Below, in pieces: positions 16,800 through 25,341 of a stretch of DNA of 38,737 nt (the stretch's first letter is position 1; each line of letters opens with the position of its first letter). The stretch lies in NCBI GenBank assembly GCA_913063265.1, contig CAJXZG010000050.1:1-38737 (forward strand), in the 5' to 3' direction. The notes under the pieces are model-generated. The model did not search any database, was not told the DNA's origin, and saw only the letters and a list, made by a program, of their open reading frames with translations. The translations under genes and the position numbers were made by a program. This DNA is from an uncultured Prolixibacteraceae bacterium. GTDB taxonomy: Bacteria; Bacteroidota; Bacteroidia; Bacteroidales; Prolixibacteraceae.

Positions 16800-18029
16800 T
16801 TAATGTGCATTTTTTGCCCAGGATGGCGAATCACGTAACACCGGCATACGGTTAATTACCCATCTGAAAATCCATATTTCAGTAAAAATAATGGCTAATG
16901 ATACAACTATTTCCATCCAGGATGGAGTGTAATGTACAGCTGCATCCCAGCGAAAAGCAATAATTGAAACATTCAGACGATTAATGATTATTCCGATAAT
17001 GGTAAGAATCGCAGCAATTCTGGTTAGAATAATGCTGTTTCTTCGGAAACTGATGATAAACAAAATCATTGGCAATAATATAAATCCTAATATTTCGGTT
17101 AGAAACCAGTAGCCCATTGGCGTGTTAATATAGCTCCAGCGATGTCCGTGAACAAATACCAAAACATGCAGAAAGAGGTAAGTAAACATGGCAAATGCAC
17201 AGATTTTGGAGAGAATAGGCAAAATACTTTTTCTGACTTTCTTGTCATCTGAACTTATTTGGTCTGCAAAAACCCTATCGCTAATGGAGCCTTCAAAAAT
17301 TACCATTGACAATCCGGCAAAAACACTGGATACAAGAAATAATAAGGGGATAAATTCAGAATACCAAAGTGGATGAATTTTTTCTTTTGCCATTAAAAAG
17401 AGTGCTCCTAATCCGGATTGGTGCAGGGTAGAAAGTGTAATTCCAAAAATTACTGCTCCCAAAGTCATACCCGATAAAATCCTGTGCGCGCGACGGGTTC
17501 CGAGCCATTCTGCAACCGCAGGAGAAAATTCAATAAGCTGGGCAATGATGTAAAGTAAAAAATGCCAGGAAACCAAAAACAGTACTGAGTTGGCACCAAA
17601 ATTATTTCCAATGATTGGGTTGAAAATGTTCCATGGTTTTCCCAAATCGAGTACCAGTGCACCTGCATAAAAAATATAAGCCAAAAATCCGTTTAAAACA
17701 GTTACCCTGATAATAGATTTAAATTTATCCACTTTCATCACATAAACAATGAAAGTCAAAACATAAGCACCACCGGCAAAAGCAACACCGGTTACTACGT
17801 TAAAACCTTTCCACAATCCCCATGGTATCTCCTGGTTTACGTTTGAAACGGCACCGATACCGTTGATAAAACGAATGACAACCAAAACAGCCCCCAAAAG
17901 CATAATTGGTAATGATATTATATTAAAAGGTGTTAGCCACTTTCCTTTAGGTTTGAGTTCATTAATTATAAAACGCAATGAAAATTGGTTTTCTTTTTCT
18001 TTTTGTACAGAATATGCGGGACTAGTCAT
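16800..18029 (-). CDS. NrfD/HybB-type integral membrane protein (quinone-interacting subunit)
   Basis: From the ATG at 18029 the protein is 409 residues, almost wholly hydrophobic with about ten membrane helices. Features such as QEIPWGLWKGFNVVTGVAFAGG near the first helices and HQSGLGALFLMA place it in the NrfD/HybB/PsrC family, which passes electrons between quinones and a periplasmic Fe-S partner. The ATG overlaps the stop of the Fe-S gene (ATGACTAG), indicating translational coupling; an ATG nine bases earlier (18038) is also possible. The next gene starts 28 bases after its stop. No catalytic subunit is encoded nearby, which is unusual for this family. Confidence 0.88.
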   Translation of the reverse strand: MTSPAYSVQKEKENQFSLRFIINELKPKGKWLTPFNIISLPIMLLGAVLVVIRFINGIGAVSNVNQEIPWGLWKGFNVVTGVAFAGGAYVLTFIVYVMKVDKFKSIIRVTVLNGFLAYIFYAGALVLDLGKPWNIFNPIIGNNFGANSVLFLVSWHFLLYIIAQLIEFSPAVAEWLGTRRAHRILSGMTLGAVIFGITLSTLHQSGLGALFLMAKEKIHPLWYSEFIPLLFLVSSVFAGLSMVIFEGSISDRVFADQISSDDKKVRKSILPILSKICAFAMFTYLFLHVLVFVHGHRWSYINTPMGYWFLTEILGFILLPMILFIISFRRNSIILTRIAAILTIIGIIINRLNVSIIAFRWDAAVHYTPSWMEIVVSLAIIFTEIWIFRWVINRMPVLRDSPSWAKNAH

Positions 18030-18885
18030 GATTTTCATTTTTTTTAAGGTTAGATTTAGCGGCTTCGTTAATTCCAAGCAATAAAGAAGGAACCAGCACA
18101 AATACAGATGGTACGCTATACAAGAAACTTTTTGTCAGGGCCGGATATGAAGAATGCTGAATATTTGTTTTGAATCCGATTTCTTCAAATGGCACCGGAG
18201 AAAGGTATAAAAAACTGGTTCCTCCTGCTTCGGTTTCGCCATAAATGTGATTATAGTACAAATCCGGATTTTCCACAATTCTTTTTTTTGCTTCTGCAAT
18301 TAATTCACGTCGTGTACCAAACATAAGCGCTTCGGCCGGGCAGTTTTCAACACAAGCCGGAATTTTTCCTTCTTTCTGACGGTCAAAGCACATTGTACAT
18401 TTTGTAACATTCGGATTGGCACTGTTATATTCAAATCGTGGCATATCAAACGGACATGAAATCATACAATAGCGACACCCCATACATTTGTCATCGCGCC
18501 AAATAACAGGTCCGCTTTCCGTTTTTTTCATTGCCTGTGTCAGGCAAGCTGCGGCACAAGCAGGTTCGTTGCAATGCATACACTGGCGTTTTACATAAAC
18601 TGGTCCTTTTGTTGTTTCATACATGTTTATGACAGTCCTGCAATTTTCATTTGTCTTACGTACTATTCCTTCTTCCGGATAATCTTCGGGTTCCGGTAAA
18701 TTATTGGCTTCAGCACATGAAAACTCGCAGGTTTGACATCCCACACAACGTGTTGAATCATATAAAACTGCTTTGAATTCTACATCGTTTGTATTGATGT
18801 CTTTTGCTTTTCCTTCTCTTCCAAGAGCAACAGCTGCACCTGTGGCACCTACTGCTTTAAAAAAGCTTCTTCTATTTATTCCCAT
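18022..18885 (-). CDS. HybA/HmcB-type Fe-S protein with four [4Fe-4S] clusters
   Basis: A 287-residue protein with a Tat motif (NRRSFFKAVGATG) at the start. Sixteen cysteines stand in four groups: 47/50/53/57, 102/105/110/114, 134/137/140/144 and 163/166/178/182, the standard pattern of the DMSO-reductase-B/HybA/HmcB family. A hydrophobic helix near the C-terminus (about 254-271) would anchor it in the membrane, as in HybA. It is expected to sit on the periplasmic face and exchange electrons with the NrfD-like protein encoded by the overlapping gene. It starts 27 bases after the PstS/GcvH fusion gene. The electron donor or acceptor is not in the window. Confidence 0.92.
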   Translation of the reverse strand: MGINRRSFFKAVGATGAAVALGREGKAKDINTNDVEFKAVLYDSTRCVGCQTCEFSCAEANNLPEPEDYPEEGIVRKTNENCRTVINMYETTKGPVYVKRQCMHCNEPACAAACLTQAMKKTESGPVIWRDDKCMGCRYCMISCPFDMPRFEYNSANPNVTKCTMCFDRQKEGKIPACVENCPAEALMFGTRRELIAEAKKRIVENPDLYYNHIYGETEAGGTSFLYLSPVPFEEIGFKTNIQHSSYPALTKSFLYSVPSVFVLVPSLLLGINEAAKSNLKKNENHD

Positions 18886-18912
18886 AATAACTTAATTTGA
18901 GATTTATAAATT

Positions 18913-20610
18913 TTAGTTTAGATCTGAAGTGTCAATAAATTTTTTCTGAAAATCTTCCCATACTCTCGGGCCGTATTCTTTTATGGTATTACCGGTTAAC
19001 TCACCTCCTTCCTGAAAAGCTACTTGCGCAGAGTTTTCAGAATTTACGGATACAGCCAGAAAATCTTTTAAGCGTTCAATCTCCTTCTTCAACCATGTTT
19101 TATAAGAATCGGCCATTTTCATAAAACTGACCTCACGAAGCCAGTTAGAGGGTTCAATTGAATATAACCAACCTTTGGTGTATGGTGATTTATTGATTTC
19201 AGATGGATCCGTAATTAAATCTTCATTGATTTCTTTTATTTTTCCTGAGATTGGGGCGTAGATTTCAATCTGTTTTCCATCTTGTACCAATGTTATTAAT
19301 GGCTCGTTTTTTAAAATCTGGTCACCTGGATTTTTCAGTTTTACATTGGTATATTCGCCCGTAACCTGTTGCATAAAATCGTCAATGCCTACTTTTACCG
19401 AACCGTCCTTTTCCATGAAACTCCATGTATGGGTTTTATCGAAATAAACACCATTGGGGATTTCCAGATTTTCTTCATTAAGAACCTTTGTTTGTCCATG
19501 AAAAACATTTATTAATCCTTTTGTTTTTCTTTGTCTCCGGTTTACCACTATTCCGATAATTAGGGTAATGGCAAGCAAACCAGATAAAAAGTAAATAATT
19601 AACCTGGATGCGGCCCTGTTTGGTTTTGCAGTACCGGAAATAATTTCTTTGGGTAGTAAAACATTTAGTTTCGATTGCCTTTCGCTGTAAACTAACTGGT
19701 TAAAATCTGAACCTTCAATATATTGCTGTCCTTCAGTTATTGCCCATGCAATAAATTCTGAAATCTCTGTTTTTTCAGGGAAATTGGCTGAAGAAAGATA
19801 TATCTCATTGACAAGTGAATGCGGATATTTGCCAATCCACACTCCTCGTTTAAAAGCATCAAGGCTTCCATAGGCATTTTCATGTGCGCTGAGATTTCCT
19901 GAATTTTTTTCGGTTTCAGAAATCGGGCGATAAACTAATTCATGATAATCAGTGTGACCGTTTTCATTTTTATCGATAGGTAGAATTTTAAAATTTGAGG
20001 TAAATTCATCTTGACCGGTTAAACTCAGGATGGAACAAAAGCCAATAGCACTTTTATCTTTCTGGAGTTTCTGAAATAATTCATCCTCGGAGCTTAATTT
20101 AATGTGATCCATTGCAGAAGATTCTATATTCAGAAATTGTGCGAGACCATGTTCTGCATAATTGTCTTCCACTGTATAAATACTCAGGTTCTTAAATTTT
20201 TTAATTACAGTTTCCTGTAATTCGTTGGGAGAAATTCCTTTTTCTTCCAGTTTTAAGAGATTAGGATTTTCTGCATTTGTTATCGGAACAATAATTTGTC
20301 GTGCAATAAGCATTCTCCAAATGTCTTTTGATTGTGGAGCCTTGTCCATTGCAGATAAGAATCCAAGACTATTTTCAAGTTGTAATTTTTCTGAAATTTG
20401 CTTTGAAGAAACTTGTTGAATTTCAAAGTTTGTATTTTCATCTGCATTTGGATATTCTTGTACAAAAGTTTTTGCAAGAATTTGCAATTCAGGCGTGTAA
20501 TAAATTGTTACAGTCTTTTTTTCAGATACTACATTTTTAGTATCCCGGCTGCTGTAGCTATTTGTAAAAAATATCAGCAGGCAAATGGTAAATAGAATCT
20601 TGTTTTTCAT
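18913..20610 (-). CDS. PstS-like binding domain - membrane helix - GcvH-like domain fusion
   Basis: A 565-residue protein: signal peptide (1-20), a periplasmic type II binding-protein domain (about 30-325; TVTIYYTPELQILAKTF and the PstS-like end GSLDAFKRGVWIGKYPHSL ... SEFIAWAITEGQQYI), a membrane helix (336-357), and a cytoplasmic GcvH-like domain (about 387-487; YFDKTHTWSF, VGIDDFMQQVTG, YAPISGKIKEI, KGWLYSIEP). It ends in a tail shared with the second GcvH-like protein. The position of the lipoyl lysine aligns with Gly445, with Lys446 next to it, so lipoylation is uncertain. I know of no described protein with this architecture. The phosphate-type fold does not prove phosphate binding. It is the first gene after the sigma-54-type promoter. 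Confidence 0.75.
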   Translation of the reverse strand: MKNKILFTICLLIFFTNSYSSRDTKNVVSEKKTVTIYYTPELQILAKTFVQEYPNADENTNFEIQQVSSKQISEKLQLENSLGFLSAMDKAPQSKDIWRMLIARQIIVPITNAENPNLLKLEEKGISPNELQETVIKKFKNLSIYTVEDNYAEHGLAQFLNIESSAMDHIKLSSEDELFQKLQKDKSAIGFCSILSLTGQDEFTSNFKILPIDKNENGHTDYHELVYRPISETEKNSGNLSAHENAYGSLDAFKRGVWIGKYPHSLVNEIYLSSANFPEKTEISEFIAWAITEGQQYIEGSDFNQLVYSERQSKLNVLLPKEIISGTAKPNRAASRLIIYFLSGLLAITLIIGIVVNRRQRKTKGLINVFHGQTKVLNEENLEIPNGVYFDKTHTWSFMEKDGSVKVGIDDFMQQVTGEYTNVKLKNPGDQILKNEPLITLVQDGKQIEIYAPISGKIKEINEDLITDPSEINKSPYTKGWLYSIEPSNWLREVSFMKMADSYKTWLKKEIERLKDFLAVSVNSENSAQVAFQEGGELTGNTIKEYGPRVWEDFQKKFIDTSDLN

Positions 20611-20680
20611 TTTGCATATATTTAAAGTTATTATTGCTAATAATGGAATTCATTGTTTTTTATTCCACGTGAAAAGGTAT

Positions 20681-20697
20681 TCCAATTCCAGTGCCAA
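20681..20697 (-). promoter_or_regulatory. Candidate sigma-54 promoter (-24/-12)
   Basis: On the minus strand 20697-20681 reads TTGGCACTGGAATTGGA. The -24 half TTGGCAC is exact and the ten-base spacing between the GG and the -12 pair is correct; the -12 half reads TTGG in place of TTGC. Transcription would start about 55-60 bases before the fusion gene ATG at 20610. The same gene run encodes a sigma-54 activator. Confidence 0.55.
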
Positions 20698-20748
20698 ATG
20701 CTTAACGTTCAGAATGTGAGTGTTTTATGTGAGATTGTGTTTGATTTC

Positions 20749-20870
20749 TCAACAGACGAAGTGTTGAAAAAATAAACACAATTTGAAAGAAAATCTTTTG
20801 ATGCTTGAATATAAGTGCGTTAGGAGTGTGTTTATAAATTCAACACATGTATAGATATTCAACAGTTGTA
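20749..20870. promoter_or_regulatory. Cluster of TCAACA/TGTTGA inverted repeats, candidate activator sites
   Basis: Three related symmetric sites lie 50-175 bases upstream of the sigma-54-type promoter: TCAACA-N7-TGTTGA (20749-20767), TGTGTT-N9-AACACA (20827-20847) and CAACAGTTG (20860-20868). ATTCAACA occurs twice, 19 bases apart (20838 and 20857). The position fits the upstream activating sites bound by NtrC-type regulators. The rest of the gap 20611-21036 shows no gene. Confidence 0.45.
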
Positions 20871-21036
20871 TTTTAGTGTTACCTAATTCGAATACAATAT
20901 TGTGCTCTATAACATGAAAATGAGGAATATATTACAGGATTTATATTCTGAAGAGTCTGAATCCAGGCAATTGATTTTCTGATTTGGGTTAAATTAATTT
21001 ACCAATACTCACAGAAAATTTTTGGGAGTTTATTAT

Positions 21037-22308
21037 TTACCTTATTGAATAAAGATTTTTATCCGTTCGTAAAATCATTTTATCATTGACAAATACCGGT
21101 ACAGCTTTTACTGTTTCACCAATATCATTTTCGGCTACTTTTTGAAATGAATCTCCAGGTTGTATTATGGTACAAACTCCTTTTACGTTAATAAAATATA
21201 TATTTCCGCCGGCATATACAGGTGATGAGTTAAAATTGCCCTTCAGTTTTTCAGTCCAGATTACTTCTCCTGTTAATGCGTCCAGACAAGTAACCATTCC
21301 CCGGTCGTGTACCATGTACATCTTCCCATCTACAATTACAGGTGTAGGAATTTGAGGAACATCTTCTTCAAAAGTCCATTTTACATGTGAATTGGTAACA
21401 TCTCCCTTTCCTGTTGGATCAACTGCATATTGCCGGGTCCAAAATGGTTTATTGTCTTCAAATAACCAACCTGAGTTTACATAAACCAATCCATTCCAGT
21501 AAAGCGGTTGACTTACCGTTGAATCATCACCATATTCAACTGTCCATATCACTTCTCCTGTATTAACATCATGTGCAAAACAGAAATACGAAGCATTACT
21601 TATTAATAGTTCTTTATCACCGGTTTGAATTACAATTGGAGTTTGATAAGATTTGCGGTAAACGGGTTCCAGTTTGTCGTAAACTTCTGAAGGTCGAATA
21701 CTTTTCCACAGGGTTTCACCTGTTTCTTTATCGAGGGCAGCAACATATGGATCTTCTGTTCCTTCCAAATGAACTATTAATTTGTCTTTGTACAAAATTG
21801 GAGATGAAGCAGGCCCCTGCATATGTTCGCATGGCATATCTTCCCGTTTCCAGATAACTTCAAAGTTATTTGTATTAATACATGCAGTTCCAAAATGTCC
21901 AAAATGCACATATAACCGGTCTTTTTCAATACATGGGGTAGGAGTTGCGTAAGAATTTGTGGAATGTATTCTTTGTGGATTTTCTGATGTAAAAATAGTT
22001 TGCTCATGTATTAATTCACCTGAATTCAGGTCAAAACATAAAACATAAAACTCTTTTCCATCCTTTGCAGCAGAAGTTAACCAAACCTGTTCATCATAAA
22101 CAACCGGGGAAGAATATCCCAATCCTTTTACCGGCGCTTTCCAAACAATATTATTAGTCTTACTCCACGTAGTCGGAGCATTTTCAACCTGTGCATGTCC
22201 ATTCATTTCAGAACCCCGAAACATTGTCCAGTTCTGATGATTTTTAGTTTTTGAACATGAATTTAGCGCAAGAATAATGACAATAAGTAATATACCCGGT
22301 TTATACAT
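21037..22308 (-). CDS. PQQ-like beta-propeller lipoprotein
   Basis: From the ATG at 22308 the protein is 423 residues with a lipoprotein signal (IILALNSCSK; Cys is the lipid site). An ATG 45 bases upstream would spoil the signal peptide. The mature part opens NWTMFRGSEMNGHAQ and has PQQ-like blades (NSGELIHEQTI, ETGETLWKSIR, NTGEVIWTVEY, LTGEVIWTEKL). It is related to the propellers at 3984-9213 but lacks their terminal HWAHP and RHGD. It lies 108 bases after the saccharopine dehydrogenase gene on the same strand, so it may be the last gene of the lysine operon or separate. Function unknown. Confidence 0.75.
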   Translation of the reverse strand: MYKPGILLIVIILALNSCSKTKNHQNWTMFRGSEMNGHAQVENAPTTWSKTNNIVWKAPVKGLGYSSPVVYDEQVWLTSAAKDGKEFYVLCFDLNSGELIHEQTIFTSENPQRIHSTNSYATPTPCIEKDRLYVHFGHFGTACINTNNFEVIWKREDMPCEHMQGPASSPILYKDKLIVHLEGTEDPYVAALDKETGETLWKSIRPSEVYDKLEPVYRKSYQTPIVIQTGDKELLISNASYFCFAHDVNTGEVIWTVEYGDDSTVSQPLYWNGLVYVNSGWLFEDNKPFWTRQYAVDPTGKGDVTNSHVKWTFEEDVPQIPTPVIVDGKMYMVHDRGMVTCLDALTGEVIWTEKLKGNFNSSPVYAGGNIYFINVKGVCTIIQPGDSFQKVAENDIGETVKAVPVFVNDKMILRTDKNLYSIR

Positions 22309-22416
22309 TTTTGTTGGCTTTAGTTCGACGTTTGTCAAATATATAAAAAGCATTTTAATTCTTTTAATTCAGGTATTTATTGTAAAAACTATCCATTCCT
22401 TTTCTGCAACTTATTT

Positions 22417-23745
22417 TTATTTTATTTCCTTATCTGTAAATTTTATCTGATAATTTTTGAGTTCGTCTAAAACAGGTTCGTAAATTTCTTTAACCGTTGG
22501 AATGTATAAGCCTTTCAATTTGATTTTTTCCAAAAGAATTAGTTTTGCAGCTACAGTAAGTGGAAGTCCAACCGTTTTTGCCATCGCTGTTCTTTTTCCC
22601 GATTCACCCAATACGACCAATGAACTGTGTTTTTCTTTTTTAGTTTTTGTTGAATTATCGATATATTCAAACTTGTGCCACATAACTATCATGTCTTTTT
22701 CATGCGGAAGCAACCGCCATTTTTCTTCCAGAAGTTTTTCGAGTACCTGAGCCGGGGTTGCACGTTTTAATCCAATTTTTTTCTTTTCAAAAATACCCAA
22801 CCATTCAAGTTTTGGTATCGTATCAGAATCCATTGGAATTTGCAAGGAATGGTAAAGTTTCAAATCTATAGAATCGGACGGATGATAATACAGAAACGAA
22901 TTAATAAATTCCCGATAGGTCATATCTTCAGTGTTTTCCATATAATATTCATCGCTTGTTGCACCTATTTGTACAAATACATTCCATGCCTTGCAAAAAC
23001 CCGGGCGCCTTAATGTTCCTCTGTATACCGTTGGTACACCTTGCAATCCATATTTCTCAACATAGCTCAGCGAATCACGATTTGCATAACCCTCAAACCT
23101 TCCAAATTCATCAATATTTATGAGTTCGGTACGTCTGAAAAGTCTATTGTAGGATATGTATTTTATTTTTCCCTCCTGAATAAATTTTGCCGGTCCATCC
23201 TGACCCGCTAATACAACATTGCGTGGATTCCAGCTAAATTTGTAGCCCCATGGATTATTGTCAGATTCAGGTGCAACCAGGCCACCCGTAAAAGATTCAA
23301 ATGCCAGAAGTTTATTTCCCTTATCTTTTATCTCATTGATAACACTCATCGCCGACATGTGATCCAGTCCTGGATCCAGTCCGCACTCGTTTAAAAATAA
23401 TAGTCCCTTGTTCTCAATTTCATTTTTGAAATCGTATAAGTCTTTATTTTCGTATGATGCTGTTATAAGGTTCTTTGAGAACTTCAAACAACTTTGGGCC
23501 ACTAACATATGAAACCTTGCGGGTAGCATGGAGATTACAAGATCAGACTTTTTTATTTCTTCCTCTCTTGCAAATTCATCTTTTACATTTAATTCTTCAA
23601 ATTCAATTTTAAATAGGTCCAGAAAATCGCTTTTCTGTTTGTCAACAACTTTGATTTTCCAATTGTATTTTTTTGCATTCTCTGCCAGGTATGAAAGCAT
23701 AAAATAACTCGATCTACCAGCTCCAAAGATTAAGATGTTTTTCAT
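22417..23745 (-). CDS. Saccharopine dehydrogenase (glutamate-forming, Lys9/AASS-SDH-like)
   Basis: A 442-residue protein. The N-terminal Rossmann fold has ILIFGAGRSSYF; the family core follows: ISMLPARFHMLVA, NECGLDPGLDHMSAM, YKFSWNPRNVVLAG, YANRDSL, YRGTLRRPGF, and near the end AKTVGLPLTVAAKL and IYEPVLDEL. It matches the saccharopine dehydrogenase domain of AASS and fungal Lys9, which split saccharopine into 2-aminoadipate 6-semialdehyde and glutamate. It has no lysine-ketoglutarate reductase domain. It is the last core gene of the operon, 30 bases after the aldehyde dehydrogenase gene. The diverging paralogue at 31279-32607 has the same length. Which one handles saccharopine is not known. 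Confidence 0.88.
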   Translation of the reverse strand: MKNILIFGAGRSSYFMLSYLAENAKKYNWKIKVVDKQKSDFLDLFKIEFEELNVKDEFAREEEIKKSDLVISMLPARFHMLVAQSCLKFSKNLITASYENKDLYDFKNEIENKGLLFLNECGLDPGLDHMSAMSVINEIKDKGNKLLAFESFTGGLVAPESDNNPWGYKFSWNPRNVVLAGQDGPAKFIQEGKIKYISYNRLFRRTELINIDEFGRFEGYANRDSLSYVEKYGLQGVPTVYRGTLRRPGFCKAWNVFVQIGATSDEYYMENTEDMTYREFINSFLYYHPSDSIDLKLYHSLQIPMDSDTIPKLEWLGIFEKKKIGLKRATPAQVLEKLLEEKWRLLPHEKDMIVMWHKFEYIDNSTKTKKEKHSSLVVLGESGKRTAMAKTVGLPLTVAAKLILLEKIKLKGLYIPTVKEIYEPVLDELKNYQIKFTDKEIK

Positions 23746-23775
23746 TAACTATAAAATTTGTTTTATTTACTAATG

Positions 23776-25317
23776 TTAAACATTAAACTCAATCCCCTGA
23801 GCAAGAGGTAATTCTGTGCTGTAATTTATAGTATTGGTTTGCCTTCTCATATAAGCTTTCCATGCATCTGAACCCGATTCACGACCGCCTCCGGTTTCTT
23901 TTTCTCCTCCAAAAGCTCCCCCTATTTCAGCTCCCGATGTTCCAATATTAACATTGGCAATTCCACAATCGGAGCCTGAATGAGAAAGGAAACTTTCTGT
24001 TTCAAGTATATTGGTTGAAAATATTGCAGAGGATAATCCTTGCGGAACATCATTATGAATTTCAATGGCTTCTTCCATTCTATCGTAACGAATCAAGTAT
24101 AGTAAAGGAGCAAAAGTTTCATCCTGAACAATTTTATAATGATTCTCTACTTCAGCAATACATGGGCTTACAAAACATTCGGATTCATAATTGTCGCCAG
24201 TTAGCTTTTCTCCTCCAACCAGGATTTTTCCTCCTTCTTTTTTTACTTTTTCAATAGCAGAAAGAAATGTTTCAACTGCCCATTTATCAACCAAAGGACC
24301 AACAAGTGTTTTTTGATCCAGCGCGTGGCCAATGGGTAACTTTCCATAAATTTCGATTAAACGATTTTTGAAATCTTCATAAATTGAATCATGAACAATG
24401 ATTCTTCTGGTTGAGGTACAACGCTGTCCACAGGTTCCCACCGCACCAAATACAACTGCACGTAAGGCCATTTCGAGATTAGCATCAGGAGTTATAATGA
24501 TGGCATTGTTGCCACCAAGTTCAAGAATTGTTTTACCTAACCGTGCACCAACCAAAGCGCCTACTTTTTTGCCTATTTTTGTGGAACCGGTAAATGAAAC
24601 CAGAGCAATATTCTTATCTGTAAAAAATTCGTCTCCTAATTCTTTTGAACCTGCAGCAACCAGATTTAATACTCCTTCCGGTACATTGTTTTCCTTTAAA
24701 ACTTTTGCAATTATGTTGTGCACAGCAATCGCACAAAGCAAAACTTTTGAAGAAGGTTTCCATACCACAACATCGCCACAAACCAAAGCAATCATGGCAT
24801 TCCATGCCCATACGGCAACAGGAAAGTTAAAAGCAGATACAACTCCAACAATTCCTAAAGGGTGGTATTGATCGTACATCCGGTGTTTTTCGCGTTCAGA
24901 ATGCATGGTAAATCCATAAAGCTGACGGGATTGCCCAACTGCAAAATCACAGATGTCAATCATTTCCTGAACTTCACCTAATCCTTCCTGGTAAATTTTC
25001 CCCATTTCAAAGGAAACAAGTTTGCCCAGCGGTTCTTTGTATTTTCGAAGTTCGTTACCAATTTGACGAACAATTTCACCTCTTTTGGGAGCCGGAACCA
25101 TTCTCCATTTCTTAAAAGCTTCTTTTGCTTTTTCAATCACTTCACGGTAATCACCGGCAGTTGCCTGTTTTACTGAAGCAATTAAATCTCCGTCCGAAGG
25201 AGAATATAAATCTATTTTTGCTCCTTTGGTATTTTTCCAAACAGTCCCGGTACAAGCACCATTATTTACATTGTTTATTTGTAATTGTTTTAATTCTTTA
25301 TTGATATTGATTTTCAT
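23776..25317 (-). CDS. ALDH7/antiquitin-type aldehyde dehydrogenase (2-aminoadipate semialdehyde dehydrogenase)
   Basis: A 513-residue NAD(P)-dependent aldehyde dehydrogenase. Catalytic Cys300 lies in GTCGQRCTSTRR and the general base Glu266 in LELGGNN; the Rossmann motif is SFTGSTKIG. The C-terminal block TSGAEIGGAFGGEKETGGG and the ending TINYSTELPLAQGIEF closely match antiquitin (ALDH7A1), whose substrate is 2-aminoadipate 6-semialdehyde. This is strong evidence that the pathway passes through 2-aminoadipate. It lies 24 bases after the thiolase gene and 30 before the saccharopine dehydrogenase gene. The product 2-aminoadipate would feed the aminomutase (inference). Confidence 0.93.
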   Translation of the reverse strand: MKININKELKQLQINNVNNGACTGTVWKNTKGAKIDLYSPSDGDLIASVKQATAGDYREVIEKAKEAFKKWRMVPAPKRGEIVRQIGNELRKYKEPLGKLVSFEMGKIYQEGLGEVQEMIDICDFAVGQSRQLYGFTMHSEREKHRMYDQYHPLGIVGVVSAFNFPVAVWAWNAMIALVCGDVVVWKPSSKVLLCAIAVHNIIAKVLKENNVPEGVLNLVAAGSKELGDEFFTDKNIALVSFTGSTKIGKKVGALVGARLGKTILELGGNNAIIITPDANLEMALRAVVFGAVGTCGQRCTSTRRIIVHDSIYEDFKNRLIEIYGKLPIGHALDQKTLVGPLVDKWAVETFLSAIEKVKKEGGKILVGGEKLTGDNYESECFVSPCIAEVENHYKIVQDETFAPLLYLIRYDRMEEAIEIHNDVPQGLSSAIFSTNILETESFLSHSGSDCGIANVNIGTSGAEIGGAFGGEKETGGGRESGSDAWKAYMRRQTNTINYSTELPLAQGIEFNV

Positions 25318-25341
25318 TTTGTTGTTATTGGTTAATGTATT

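Noticed and set aside
20975..21018. TTTTCTG ... CAGAAAA hairpin after the propeller lipoprotein gene as a terminator
   Set aside because: A+T-rich weak stem with a long loop and no T run in the direction of transcription.
24398..24871. 157-codon frame antisense to the aldehyde dehydrogenase
   Set aside because: Shadow of a clearly real gene, with Pro/Thr-rich composition typical of antisense frames.
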